This document shows, in pieces, positions 41,975 to 50,027 of a stretch of DNA of 64,000 nt; the first letter of the stretch is position 1; each line of letters starts with the position of its first letter. The translations under genes and the position numbers were made by a program. The stretch covers positions 62,001 to 126,000 of the forward strand of contig NZ_JROO01000045.1 in NCBI RefSeq assembly GCF_000826685.1. Direction: 5' to 3'. The notes under the pieces are model-generated. The model had not been told where the DNA came from and did no database searches. It saw only the letters and a list, made by a program, of their open reading frames with translations. Source of the DNA: Streptomonospora alba. Lineage in GTDB: Bacteria > Actinomycetota > Actinomycetes > Streptosporangiales > Streptosporangiaceae.

Positions 41975-43837
41975 CTAGCGTTCGATCTGGCTGACGTCGC
42001 GTGCCGCGCCGGTGGAGGCCGAGGTGGCCATCGCCGCGTAGGCGCGCAGCGCCTGGGTGACCGGCCGTTCGCGGTCGCGCGGGCGGAACGTGCCCAGCTC
42101 GGCGAGCAGCTGCTCGCGCCGGGTGTCCAGCTCGTCGGTCGCGACGTCCAGCATCAGTGTGCGGTTGGGGATGTCGATGACCACTGTGTCGCCGTCGCGC
42201 ACCAGTGCGATGTCGCCGCCCTGGCCGGCCTCGGGCGAAGCGTGGCCGATGGACAGCCCCGAGGTCCCGCCGGAGAAGCGGCCGTCGGTGATCAGCGCGC
42301 AGGCCTTGCCCAGACCGCGGCCCTTGAGGAAGCTCGTCGGGTAGAGCATCTCCTGCATACCCGGGCCGCCCTTGGGGCCCTCGTAGCGGATGACGACCAC
42401 GTCGCCGGGCTCGATCCGCTTGTTGAGGATGCCGTCGACGGCCTCTTCCTGACTCTCGAACACCTTCGCCGGCCCGGTGAAGGTGAGGAGTTCCTCCTCG
42501 ACGCCGGCGGTCTTGACGACGGCGCCGTCGGGGGCGAGGTTGCCGTAGAGCACCGCCAGCCCTCCGTCGGCGGTGTAGGCGTGGGCGACCTCGCGGACGC
42601 AGCCGGACTCGCGGTCGGTGTCGAGGGTCTCCCAGCGGGTCTCCTGGGAGTAGGCCTTGGTGGTGCGCTTGCCCCCGGGCGCGGCGTAGAACAGGTCGCG
42701 CGCCTCGTCGTCGCAGGTGTCGAGGGCGATGTCCCAGTGCTGCAGGTACTCGCCGAGGGTGGAGCCGTGGACGGTGGGCACCGAGGTGTCCAGCAGTCCG
42801 CCGCGGGCGAGCTCGCCCAGGATGGCGGGGATGCCGCCCGCTCGGTGCACGTCCTCGATGTGGTACTGCTCGGAGTTCGGCGCCACCTTGCACAGGCACG
42901 GCACCTGGCGGGAGAGTTCGTCGATGTCGGGCAGGCCGAACTTCACACCCGCCTCGGTGGCGGCGGCCAGCAGGTGCAGAATCGTGTTGGTGGAGCCGCC
43001 CATGGCGATGTCCAGCGCCATGGCGTTGGAGAACGCCGCCGGCGAGGCGATCGACAGCGGCAGCACGGAGGAGTCGTCCTGCTCGTAGTAGCGGCGGGCG
43101 ACCTCGACGACCTTGCGGCCGGCGTCCTCGTAGAGGCGCTTGCGGTAGGTGTGAGTGGCGAGCACCGTGCCGTTGCCCGGCAGAGCCAAGCCCATGGCCT
43201 CGGTCAGGCAGTTCATCGAGTTGGCGGTGAACATGCCCGAGCACGACCCGCAGGTGGGGCAGGCGGACTCCTCCAGGGTGTCCAGCTCGGACTCGGAGAC
43301 GCTGTCGTCGGCGGAGGCGACCATCGCGTCGATCAGGTCCAGCTTGCGCTCGGTGACCGCGGTGCCGTTGACCACCGTGGCCTTGCCGGCCTCCATCGGC
43401 CCGCCGGAGACGAAGACCGTGGGCACGTTCAGCCGCATCGCCGCCAGCAGCATGCCCGGCGTGATCTTGTCGCAGTTGGACACGCACACCAGCGCGTCGG
43501 CGCAGTGGGCGTTGACCATGTACTCCAGGGCGTCGGCGATCAGCTCGCGGCTGGGCAGCGAATAGAGCATGCCGCCGTGGCCCATGGCGATGCCGTCGTC
43601 CACCGCGATGCTGTTGAACTCCCGCGGAACCCCGCCGGCCTCGCGGACGGCGCCGGCGACGACGTCGGCGACCTCGCGCAGGTGCACGTGGCCCGGAACG
43701 AACTCCGTGAAGCTGTTGGCGATCGCGACGATCGGCTTGCCGAAGTCCTCACGTTCCACGCCGGACGCGCGCATGAGGGCGCGCGCGCCGGCCATGTTCC
43801 TGCCGTGGGTGACGGTGCGTGAGCGCAGCGCGGGCAT
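41975..43837 (-). CDS. ilvD: Dihydroxy-acid dehydratase
   Basis: The 620-residue protein matches IlvD: a FVPGHVHL segment near residue 45, [11 protein letters not shown] near 120 (Fe-S cysteine), [20 protein letters not shown] near 195 (Fe-S cysteines and motif), and the C-terminal [17 protein letters not shown] block. It converts dihydroxy-isovalerate and dihydroxy-methylvalerate to the 2-keto acids for valine, isoleucine, leucine and pantothenate. The ATG at 43837 has GGGAG upstream. Length agrees with the roughly 615-residue class. No other ilv genes are adjacent. Confidence 0.96.
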   Translation of the reverse strand: MPALRSRTVTHGRNMAGARALMRASGVEREDFGKPIVAIANSFTEFVPGHVHLREVADVVAGAVREAGGVPREFNSIAVDDGIAMGHGGMLYSLPSRELIADALEYMVNAHCADALVCVSNCDKITPGMLLAAMRLNVPTVFVSGGPMEAGKATVVNGTAVTERKLDLIDAMVASADDSVSESELDTLEESACPTCGSCSGMFTANSMNCLTEAMGLALPGNGTVLATHTYRKRLYEDAGRKVVEVARRYYEQDDSSVLPLSIASPAAFSNAMALDIAMGGSTNTILHLLAAATEAGVKFGLPDIDELSRQVPCLCKVAPNSEQYHIEDVHRAGGIPAILGELARGGLLDTSVPTVHGSTLGEYLQHWDIALDTCDDEARDLFYAAPGGKRTTKAYSQETRWETLDTDRESGCVREVAHAYTADGGLAVLYGNLAPDGAVVKTAGVEEELLTFTGPAKVFESQEEAVDGILNKRIEPGDVVVIRYEGPKGGPGMQEMLYPTSFLKGRGLGKACALITDGRFSGGTSGLSIGHASPEAGQGGDIALVRDGDTVVIDIPNRTLMLDVATDELDTRREQLLAELGTFRPRDRERPVTQALRAYAAMATSASTGAARDVSQIER

Positions 43838-43994
43838 GGGGTGCTCCCATCGACGCCAGGGGCGTGGACGACATGTGTTCCCCTCCGATGGTAGCCCCGT
43901 TGGGGACCCGACACGTCTCGGTTGCGGAGATCGGTTGTCCGTATTATGAGACGTCCGGGCGTGTGGAGACGCGTGCACTCGGCCCGGAACGACG

Positions 43995-44028
43995 GAACGC
44001 GCCGGAACCCGCGGGTTCCGGCGCGTTC
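43995..44028 (-). terminator. 34-nt perfect palindrome after the NERD gene
   Basis: The segment from GAACGCGCCGGAACCC to GGGTTCCGGCGCGTTC is a perfect 34-nt palindrome, 65 nt after the NERD stop and 158 nt before the ilvD start. It probably terminates the NERD transcript. Confidence 0.6.
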
Positions 44029-44092
44029 GCGGACGGTGGGCGGAAGGGCGGTGCGGGCGGCTCGAATCGAACCGGTCGGCGTCGGCGGTGCT

Positions 44093-44914
44093 TCAGTAGC
44101 GGGCGGGCAGCACTCTGCGGGCGGCCTCGGCGATCTCGGCGATCTCGTCGTCGCTCAGCCGTGCGTTGCCGCTACGCAGCCACTTGCGCACCTTGGTGCC
44201 GGAGATGACGTCGACACCGCGCAGGTTGTGGCTGTCCCACGGCAGTGTGGGGCCGTAGACGGCAAGGGACGGGCGCACGTTGATCTCGCGCCCGACCTGC
44301 TCGCTGATCAGTTGCTCGGCCGAGCGCGCCTCCTCGAGCGCTTCGTCGATGCGCTCGTTCTTGGAGAACTTGCCGTGGTAGAGCTTCTCCAGCTTGTTGC
44401 GCACCGGAAGCCGCTTGTCCCAGGACTCGGAGTCGATGGCGAAGGCGCCGCGCCGACCCACGATGAAGTGGTCGATCTGGCCGTTGCCGCCGGGGATGCC
44501 GCGGGCGTGCAGCACCCGATAGCCCAGGCGCCTCATCACGCGCAGCTGTGCCTCGGTGCGGCGCTGCGCCGCCGAGGGCCTGCGCCAGCGCGGGACCTCG
44601 GAGTGGCGGCGGGAGGAGTAGACGATGAATGCGATCAGGACCGCGGCTGCGAGCGTGGCGCCGGTCCGCCAGTCCTGGGCGAGGAGGCCGCCGAGTGCCC
44701 CGACGGCGGCCGCGACGCCGCCGCGCAGCACCCAGCGCCGACCCGAGGCCGAGGTCAGCGCACCGTAGGTCGCGCGAGACGCGGTGCGGTCGCCGCGATC
44801 GCCACTGGAACCTGTCGTGCGGACGGTACTGAAGGGCGATCCGGAGCGGCTCTGCTGCGCGGCGCCGTTGACTGAGGTTGCCGAATCCACGCTGGAAAGA
44901 GTAGTTCGATCCAT
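44093..44914 (-). CDS. NERD-domain membrane protein
   Basis: The 273-residue protein has a Ser/Thr-rich N-terminus, two adjacent hydrophobic segments near residues 62-98, and a C-terminal NERD (nuclease-related) domain: QRRTEAQLRVMRRLGYRVLH near 117, NGQIDHFIVGRRGAFAIDSE near 145, RSAEQLISEQVGREI near 195. In place of the usual ID(S/T)K the strand ends in IDSESWDK. NERD domains resemble nucleases, but their role is unclear. The ATG lacks a ribosome site; TAGGAC lies 6 nt upstream, suggesting a leaderless mRNA. It diverges from the amidase gene. Confidence 0.85.
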   Translation of the reverse strand: MDRTTLSSVDSATSVNGAAQQSRSGSPFSTVRTTGSSGDRGDRTASRATYGALTSASGRRWVLRGGVAAAVGALGGLLAQDWRTGATLAAAVLIAFIVYSSRRHSEVPRWRRPSAAQRRTEAQLRVMRRLGYRVLHARGIPGGNGQIDHFIVGRRGAFAIDSESWDKRLPVRNKLEKLYHGKFSKNERIDEALEEARSAEQLISEQVGREINVRPSLAVYGPTLPWDSHNLRGVDVISGTKVRKWLRSGNARLSDDEIAEIAEAARRVLPARY

Positions 44915-45083
44915 ATGCGAGTCCTAGTACATCGAATCTCACACTTTTCTTCCCCGTTTCGGGGTGCGTTCTCACGTGTGCGCAGGGTTGCTCCAGGGAA
45001 AGACAGTGCTTTCCCAGCTCTCTAGAGAAGTACCGCGATAAGCCTGCCCGTGGCGCGCGTTTCTCACACCGGCTGTTGCGGAC

Positions 45084-45089
45084 TACGCT
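45084..45089 (+). promoter_or_regulatory. Candidate -10 for a leaderless amidase transcript
   Basis: TACGCT ends 8 nt before the amidase ATG; no ribosome site intervenes. Confidence 0.45.
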
Positions 45090-45097
45090 CTGTCGAT

Positions 45098-46522
45098 ATG
45101 GCCGAAATCCACGAGCTGACGGCGATCCAACAGGCCGAAGCAGTCCGTCGCCGCGAGCTCTCCCCGGTGGAGATCACGGATCACTACCTCACGCGTATCG
45201 AGCGTCTCGACGACCGGCTCGGCGCCTTTATTGCGGTTACGGGCGAATTCGCGCGCGAGCAGGCCCAGAACGCGGAAGACGAGGTGCTGTCCGACACGCC
45301 GGGCGAACCCCCGCCGCTGCTGGGGGTCCCCATCCCGATCAAGGACCTGGATCCGGTAGCGGGCCTGCCCTACACCGGCGGATCGGCCGTCTACTCCGAC
45401 CGCGTCGCCGACGCCGACTCCGACGTGGCCGCCGAGTTGCGCGCAGCAGGGGCCGTGTTCACCGGCAAGACCAACACCCCCGAGTTCGGTTGCGCCTGCT
45501 ACACCGAGAACGACCTCGCCCCGCCCGCCCGCACCCCCTGGGACCTCACCCGCTCCGCCGGCGGGTCCAGCGGCGGCGCGGCGGCCGCAGTGGCGGCCGG
45601 GCTCGCGCCCGCGGCCCACGGCAGCGACGGCGGCGGCTCCATCCGCATCCCGGCCTCGGCCTGCGGCGTCTTCGGTCTCAAACCCACCCGCGGGCGGGTC
45701 AGCATGGGGCCCGTCAAACCCGAGTTCAACGGGCTCGCCACCTCCGGCCCGATCGCGGGCACCGTGGCCGACGCCGCGCTGCTCCTGGACATCATCTCCG
45801 TCAACCGCCCCGGCGACCACTTCTCCGCACCGCCGCTGGCGACCGGCGAGACCTTCCTCGGCCACGCTCTGCGCGAGCCGGGCCGACTGCGCATCGCCCG
45901 TTTCAGCGCCTCGCCGATACCGGGCGCGGGAGTCGATCCCGAGGTCGTCTCCGCCCATGAGGAGGCGGCCAAGCTGCTGGAGGCGCTGGGCCACGACGTC
46001 GAGGAGATCGACGTCCCCTTCGACGCCGCGCTGCTGGAGGATTTCGAGCTGGTCTGGGCGGCGATGGCCGCGGCCGAGCCGGTGAATGCCTCCGACGAGC
46101 ACCGGCTGCGCCCGCTCACCCGCACTCTGCGCGAGCGCGCGGCAGCCTCCTCCATCGCCGCCTACATGGGCGCCACCGCCCGCCTGCAGAACGCCGGGCG
46201 CGAGGTGCTGCCGCGCGTTCTGCCCTACGACGCGGTGCTCAGTCCGACGATCGCCAAGCTTCCGGTGCCGGTGGGCCACTTCGAGGGCGACCCCGCCGGC
46301 GAGATCCGCCGGATGACGGAGTTCACCCCGTTCGCCTCGCTGGCCAACATCACGGGTCAGCCGGCGGTCAGCGTCCCGCTGTACTGGAGCGCTCAGGGCC
46401 TGCCGGCGGGCGTCCAACTCACCGGAAGGCCGGGCGGCGAGCCTACTCTGCTGTCGCTGGCGGCCCAGCTGGAGGCGGCGCGTCCGTGGGCGGGTCGGCG
46501 GCCCCAGGTGTGGTGGGACTAG
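45098..46522 (+). CDS. Amidase (amidase signature family)
   Basis: The 474-residue protein is a complete amidase-signature enzyme: IPIKDLDPV with the catalytic lysine near residue 83, a SAGGSSGGAAAAV glycine/serine loop near 153, and HGSDGGGSIRIPAS with the nucleophile serine near 180. It is annotated in many actinobacteria as an indoleacetamide- or acylamide-type amidase; substrate not deducible. The last 80 bp overlap the end of the convergent MFS gene. It is not the same gene as the truncated amidase at the left edge, though both are full signature-family members. Confidence 0.93.
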   Translation: MAEIHELTAIQQAEAVRRRELSPVEITDHYLTRIERLDDRLGAFIAVTGEFAREQAQNAEDEVLSDTPGEPPPLLGVPIPIKDLDPVAGLPYTGGSAVYSDRVADADSDVAAELRAAGAVFTGKTNTPEFGCACYTENDLAPPARTPWDLTRSAGGSSGGAAAAVAAGLAPAAHGSDGGGSIRIPASACGVFGLKPTRGRVSMGPVKPEFNGLATSGPIAGTVADAALLLDIISVNRPGDHFSAPPLATGETFLGHALREPGRLRIARFSASPIPGAGVDPEVVSAHEEAAKLLEALGHDVEEIDVPFDAALLEDFELVWAAMAAAEPVNASDEHRLRPLTRTLRERAAASSIAAYMGATARLQNAGREVLPRVLPYDAVLSPTIAKLPVPVGHFEGDPAGEIRRMTEFTPFASLANITGQPAVSVPLYWSAQGLPAGVQLTGRPGGEPTLLSLAAQLEAARPWAGRRPQVWWD

Positions 46523-47735
46523 CCGCCGCCGTCGGTGCGGCCGGGCCCAGGCCCAGCGCGGCCAATGCGGCCAGCGCCGTCGCGGCGGCCGCACCCGCGG
46601 CGCCCGCAGCGACCCCGCCCGTGTCGATGAGCCAGCCGGTCGTCGGTCCGGCCACGGAGATTCCGCCGGTGAGGGCCGAGGCGAGCCAGCCGTAGGCCTC
46701 GCCCCGGCGGCGGGCCGGTACCGCGTCGCCCATGCGCTCGGTCACCGCGGCGATGGTAGGCGCGATGGCCAGGCCCGCGACAAGCAGCACCGGTGTCAGC
46801 AGCCACGGCGAGGGCAGGTGCAGCAGCGGCGGCAGCAGTGGCACGAGCACGACAGCGCCCGCCGCGGTGCCCAGCGCCCGCCGAGCCGGACGCGGCGGGC
46901 CGGTGAAGGTGCCCGCGAGCAGGCCGCCGGCGGCCGACCCCGCGGCGTAGACGGCCATCAGCCCGCCGGCATAGCCGGGCGATCCCAGTTCGCGGGAGAA
47001 GGCCACCATGGTCAGGTCCATCGCGCCCAGACCCAGCGCCAGCAGGGCGGTCATGGTCAGAACGAGCGCCGCGCGGGGGTTCAGCAGCATGCCGCCGGGC
47101 ACCGGGGCACCGCCTCGCGCGTGGTCGGGTTCCTCGGCGGGCGCGGGCTCCGACAGCCCTGCGCGCCGGAGGCTGTAGGCGAACCCGGCGGCGCCCAGGC
47201 ACGGCAGGACCGCCATGACCGCCACGCCCAGCCGGCCGCCGCCCAGCGCCACGGTCGCGGCAGCCAGCAGGGGACCGGCGATGAACAGCAGTTCCTGCAG
47301 CGTCGCCTCGGCGGCGAACATGGTCTGGCGCATGGGGCCGTGCGTCAGGCGCGGCCAGATGGAGCGGGCGATCTGGGTGGCCGGCGGCTGGAACAGTCCG
47401 GTCGCCAGCGCCAGCGGGACCGCCGCCCACCACAGCGCCGCGGGCAGCAGCGCCAGCACGAGCAGCCCTGTGCCGTAGACGGCGGCCGAGCTGAGCATCA
47501 GCCGCGCCTTGGAGCGGCGGTCGGCGAGCCGCCCGCGCACCGGTCCCGCCACGGCGGTGCCCACGGTCAGCCCGCCCGCGACCAGTCCGGCCAGGGCGTA
47601 GGAGCCGGTCCACCCGGCGACCAGGAACGTCACCGCGATCGGCAGCCCGCCGATCTGCAGCCGCGCGCACAGCGACCAGAACAGCAGCGATGGCACGTGC
47701 GGAAGAGCGAAGAGCCGACGGTAGGGCGCGAACAC
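46443..47735 (-). CDS. MFS transporter
   Basis: The 430-residue protein has about 12 hydrophobic helices with the GRLADRRSKARLM loop near residue 68 typical of MFS. The C-terminal 45 residues are a soluble Ala/Pro/Thr tail coded by the stretch that overlaps the amidase gene. Substrate unknown; a drug- or metabolite-efflux role is a generic inference. A GTG start at 47735 lacks a clear ribosome site, and TACCAT lies 7 nt upstream on the minus strand, so the mRNA may be leaderless. It is divergent from malQ. Confidence 0.88.
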   Translation of the reverse strand: MFAPYRRLFALPHVPSLLFWSLCARLQIGGLPIAVTFLVAGWTGSYALAGLVAGGLTVGTAVAGPVRGRLADRRSKARLMLSSAAVYGTGLLVLALLPAALWWAAVPLALATGLFQPPATQIARSIWPRLTHGPMRQTMFAAEATLQELLFIAGPLLAAATVALGGGRLGVAVMAVLPCLGAAGFAYSLRRAGLSEPAPAEEPDHARGGAPVPGGMLLNPRAALVLTMTALLALGLGAMDLTMVAFSRELGSPGYAGGLMAVYAAGSAAGGLLAGTFTGPPRPARRALGTAAGAVVLVPLLPPLLHLPSPWLLTPVLLVAGLAIAPTIAAVTERMGDAVPARRRGEAYGWLASALTGGISVAGPTTGWLIDTGGVAAGAAGAAAATALAALAALGLGPAAPTAAASPTTPGAADPPTDAPPPAGPPATAE

Positions 47736-47874
47736 CCTCGCGATGGTACCGAGCTATACAGCCAGAAAAGCCGCGATAGGCATTTAGTTCATTTTCCCGG
47801 CAAACGTCACATTCGTTCCCGGGGAAAGCGGTGCGGGCATGGCGGACGCGCCACGAATCCGCGTTGTGCGGCAT

Positions 47875-47880
47875 TATCGT
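47875..47880 (+). promoter_or_regulatory. Candidate -10 for a leaderless malQ transcript
   Basis: TATCGT lies 5 nt before the malQ GTG, with no ribosome site. Confidence 0.4.
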
Positions 47881-47885
47881 TGTCT

Positions 47886-49937
47886 GTGAGTGATGCGGAG
47901 CTGGCCCGGCTGGCCGAGGAATACGGCGTGGCGACGACCTACGAGGACTGGCGCGGCAGCAATGTGCGCGTCCCCGTCGACACGCTCCGCCATGTGCTGG
48001 GATCCCTCGGGGTGGACGCCGCCTCGCCCCGCGCCGCCTTGGAGGAGCACTGGGCCCGCCAGGCCACACGGCTGCTTCCGCCCTGCGTGGTCACGCGCGC
48101 CGGCCGCACTCCGCAGCTGCCGCTGCCCGACCTCTCACGCTGCTGGGTCGAGCAGGCCGGCGGCGGCTGGAGCGAGCCCGGAGCGCACCTGCCGCTGGGC
48201 CGCCACACGCTGCACGTGGAGAACGGGGCCGTGCGCCAGCAGGCCCCGCTGCTGGTGGTGCCCGACCGCCTCGCCTCCCGCCCCGGGGAACGGCGCGTCT
48301 GGGGCATGATGGCCCAGCTCTACTCGCTGCGCTCGCGCGCGTCCTGGGGCATGGGCGACCTGCGCGACCTCGCCGAGCTCGCCGACTGGAGCGCGCGGGA
48401 CCTGGGAGCCGACTTCACCCTGGTCAATCCCCTGCATGCCACCGAGCCCGTCAGCCCCATCGAGCCCTCCCCCTACTTCCCCGTCAGCCGCCGCTACGGC
48501 GGCCCGCTCAACATCCGCATCGAGGACGTCCCCGAGTACGCCGCCCTGGAGCCCGCCCAGCGCGAGTCCATCCAGCGCCTGGCCCGGCCCCTGCGCGAGC
48601 ACGCCCGCACCGCCGACCTGCTCGACCGCGACGCCGTCTGGGACGCCAAGCGCGCCGCGCTGACCATGCTGTTCCAGGTGCCGCGCACTCCGGCGCGCGA
48701 AGCCGACTTCCAGACCTTCCTCGCCCGGGAGGGCGCGCCACTGGTGGAGTACGCGACCTGGTGCGCCCTGGCCGAGGAGCACGGCACCGACTACCGCGCC
48801 TGGCCGGCCGAGCTGCGCGACGTCTCGGCCCACACGGTCGGCGCCGAGGCGTTGCGCCGCTGGCCGGGCGTGGAGTTCCACCGCTGGCTTCAATGGATCC
48901 TCGACGACCAGCTCGCCGCCGCCCAGGCCGGTGCGCGCGCGGCCGGCATGGCGCTGGGCGTCGTGCACGATCTGGCCGTGGGGGTACAGCCCGGCGGCGC
49001 CGACGCCTGGATGTTCGCCGAAGCCGTGGCGCCCGGCGTGAGCGTGGGCGCGCCACCCGACGAGTTCAACCAGCGCGGCCAGGACTGGGGCCAGCCGCCC
49101 TGGCACCCCGGCCGGCTGGCCGAGCAGGCCTACACCCCCTTCCGGCAGGTCCTCGGCCAGGCGCTGCGGCACGCCGGCGGGTTGCGCATGGACCACGTCA
49201 TGGGCCTGTTCCGGCTGTGGTGGGTGCCCGAGGGGGCCTCGCCCGACCAGGGAACCTACGTCCGCTACGAGCACGAAGGCATGGTCGGCAGCCTGCTGTT
49301 GGCCGCCCAGCAGTTCGACGCGGTCGTGGTGGGCGAGGATCTGGGCACGGTCGAGCCCTGGGTGCGCGACCACCTCAGCGACCGCGGCGTCCTGGGCACC
49401 TCGGTGCTGTGGTTCGAGCGCAGGGACGACGGGAGCCCTCGCCGCCCCGAGGAGTGGCGCCCGGACTGCCTGGCCACCGTGGCCACCCACGACCTGCCGC
49501 CGGTGGCCTCCTACCTCTCCGCCGAGCATGTGGAGCTGCGCGAGCACCTGGGTCTGCTCAACCGCCCGGCGGCCGAGGAACGCGCCGACGCCGAAGCACA
49601 GGTCGCCGCCTGGCGCGGCCGCCTGGTGGAGCTGGGGCTGCTCGACCCGGACGTGGATCCGCTCTCCGACCCCGGATCGGTGGTCGCCGCCCTGCACACC
49701 TACCTGGTGCGCACCCCCGCGCACATGATCGGGGTATCACTGGCCGACGTGGTCGGCGACCGGCGGATGCAGAACCAGCCCGGCACCAGCGACGCCTACC
49801 CCAACTGGCGGATTCCGCTGACCACCGCCGAGGGGGAGCCGGTGCTGCTCGACGAGCTGATGGCCGATCCCCGCTTGGCCGAGCACGCCCGCCGGTCGCT
49901 GCGGCCGCTCATCGAGCCCTCCTACCTGGAGTCCTGA
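47886..49937 (+). CDS. malQ: 4-alpha-glucanotransferase (amylomaltase)
   Basis: The 683-residue GH77 protein shows the family blocks: LYSLRSRASWGMGDLRDL near residue 150, ADFTLVNPLHA, EPSPYFPVSRR, the LRMDHVMGLFRLWWVPEG segment holding the nucleophile Asp, and VVGEDLGTVEPWVR holding the acid/base Glu. It transfers alpha-1,4-glucan chains in maltodextrin and glycogen metabolism. The first 150 residues are the extra N-terminal part common in actinobacterial MalQ. The GTG at 47886 has no ribosome site. It converges with pepN across a strong hairpin. Confidence 0.95.
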   Translation: MSDAELARLAEEYGVATTYEDWRGSNVRVPVDTLRHVLGSLGVDAASPRAALEEHWARQATRLLPPCVVTRAGRTPQLPLPDLSRCWVEQAGGGWSEPGAHLPLGRHTLHVENGAVRQQAPLLVVPDRLASRPGERRVWGMMAQLYSLRSRASWGMGDLRDLAELADWSARDLGADFTLVNPLHATEPVSPIEPSPYFPVSRRYGGPLNIRIEDVPEYAALEPAQRESIQRLARPLREHARTADLLDRDAVWDAKRAALTMLFQVPRTPAREADFQTFLAREGAPLVEYATWCALAEEHGTDYRAWPAELRDVSAHTVGAEALRRWPGVEFHRWLQWILDDQLAAAQAGARAAGMALGVVHDLAVGVQPGGADAWMFAEAVAPGVSVGAPPDEFNQRGQDWGQPPWHPGRLAEQAYTPFRQVLGQALRHAGGLRMDHVMGLFRLWWVPEGASPDQGTYVRYEHEGMVGSLLLAAQQFDAVVVGEDLGTVEPWVRDHLSDRGVLGTSVLWFERRDDGSPRRPEEWRPDCLATVATHDLPPVASYLSAEHVELREHLGLLNRPAAEERADAEAQVAAWRGRLVELGLLDPDVDPLSDPGSVVAALHTYLVRTPAHMIGVSLADVVGDRRMQNQPGTSDAYPNWRIPLTTAEGEPVLLDELMADPRLAEHARRSLRPLIEPSYLES

Positions 49938-49970
49938 CCCGCACGGCACCCGCCCCGGCTGGACGGCATC

Positions 49971-50004
49971 GGGGGCACCGGCCGACTCGGCTCGCGGTGC
50001 CCCC
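49971..50004. terminator. Bidirectional terminator between malQ and pepN
   Basis: GGGGGCACCG (49971-49980) pairs perfectly with CGGTGCCCCC (49995-50004) over a 14-nt loop, followed by GCCTTT on the plus strand. It sits between two convergent stops. Confidence 0.65.
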
Positions 50005-50027
50005 GCCTTTCCTGCGAACGGCCGCGG

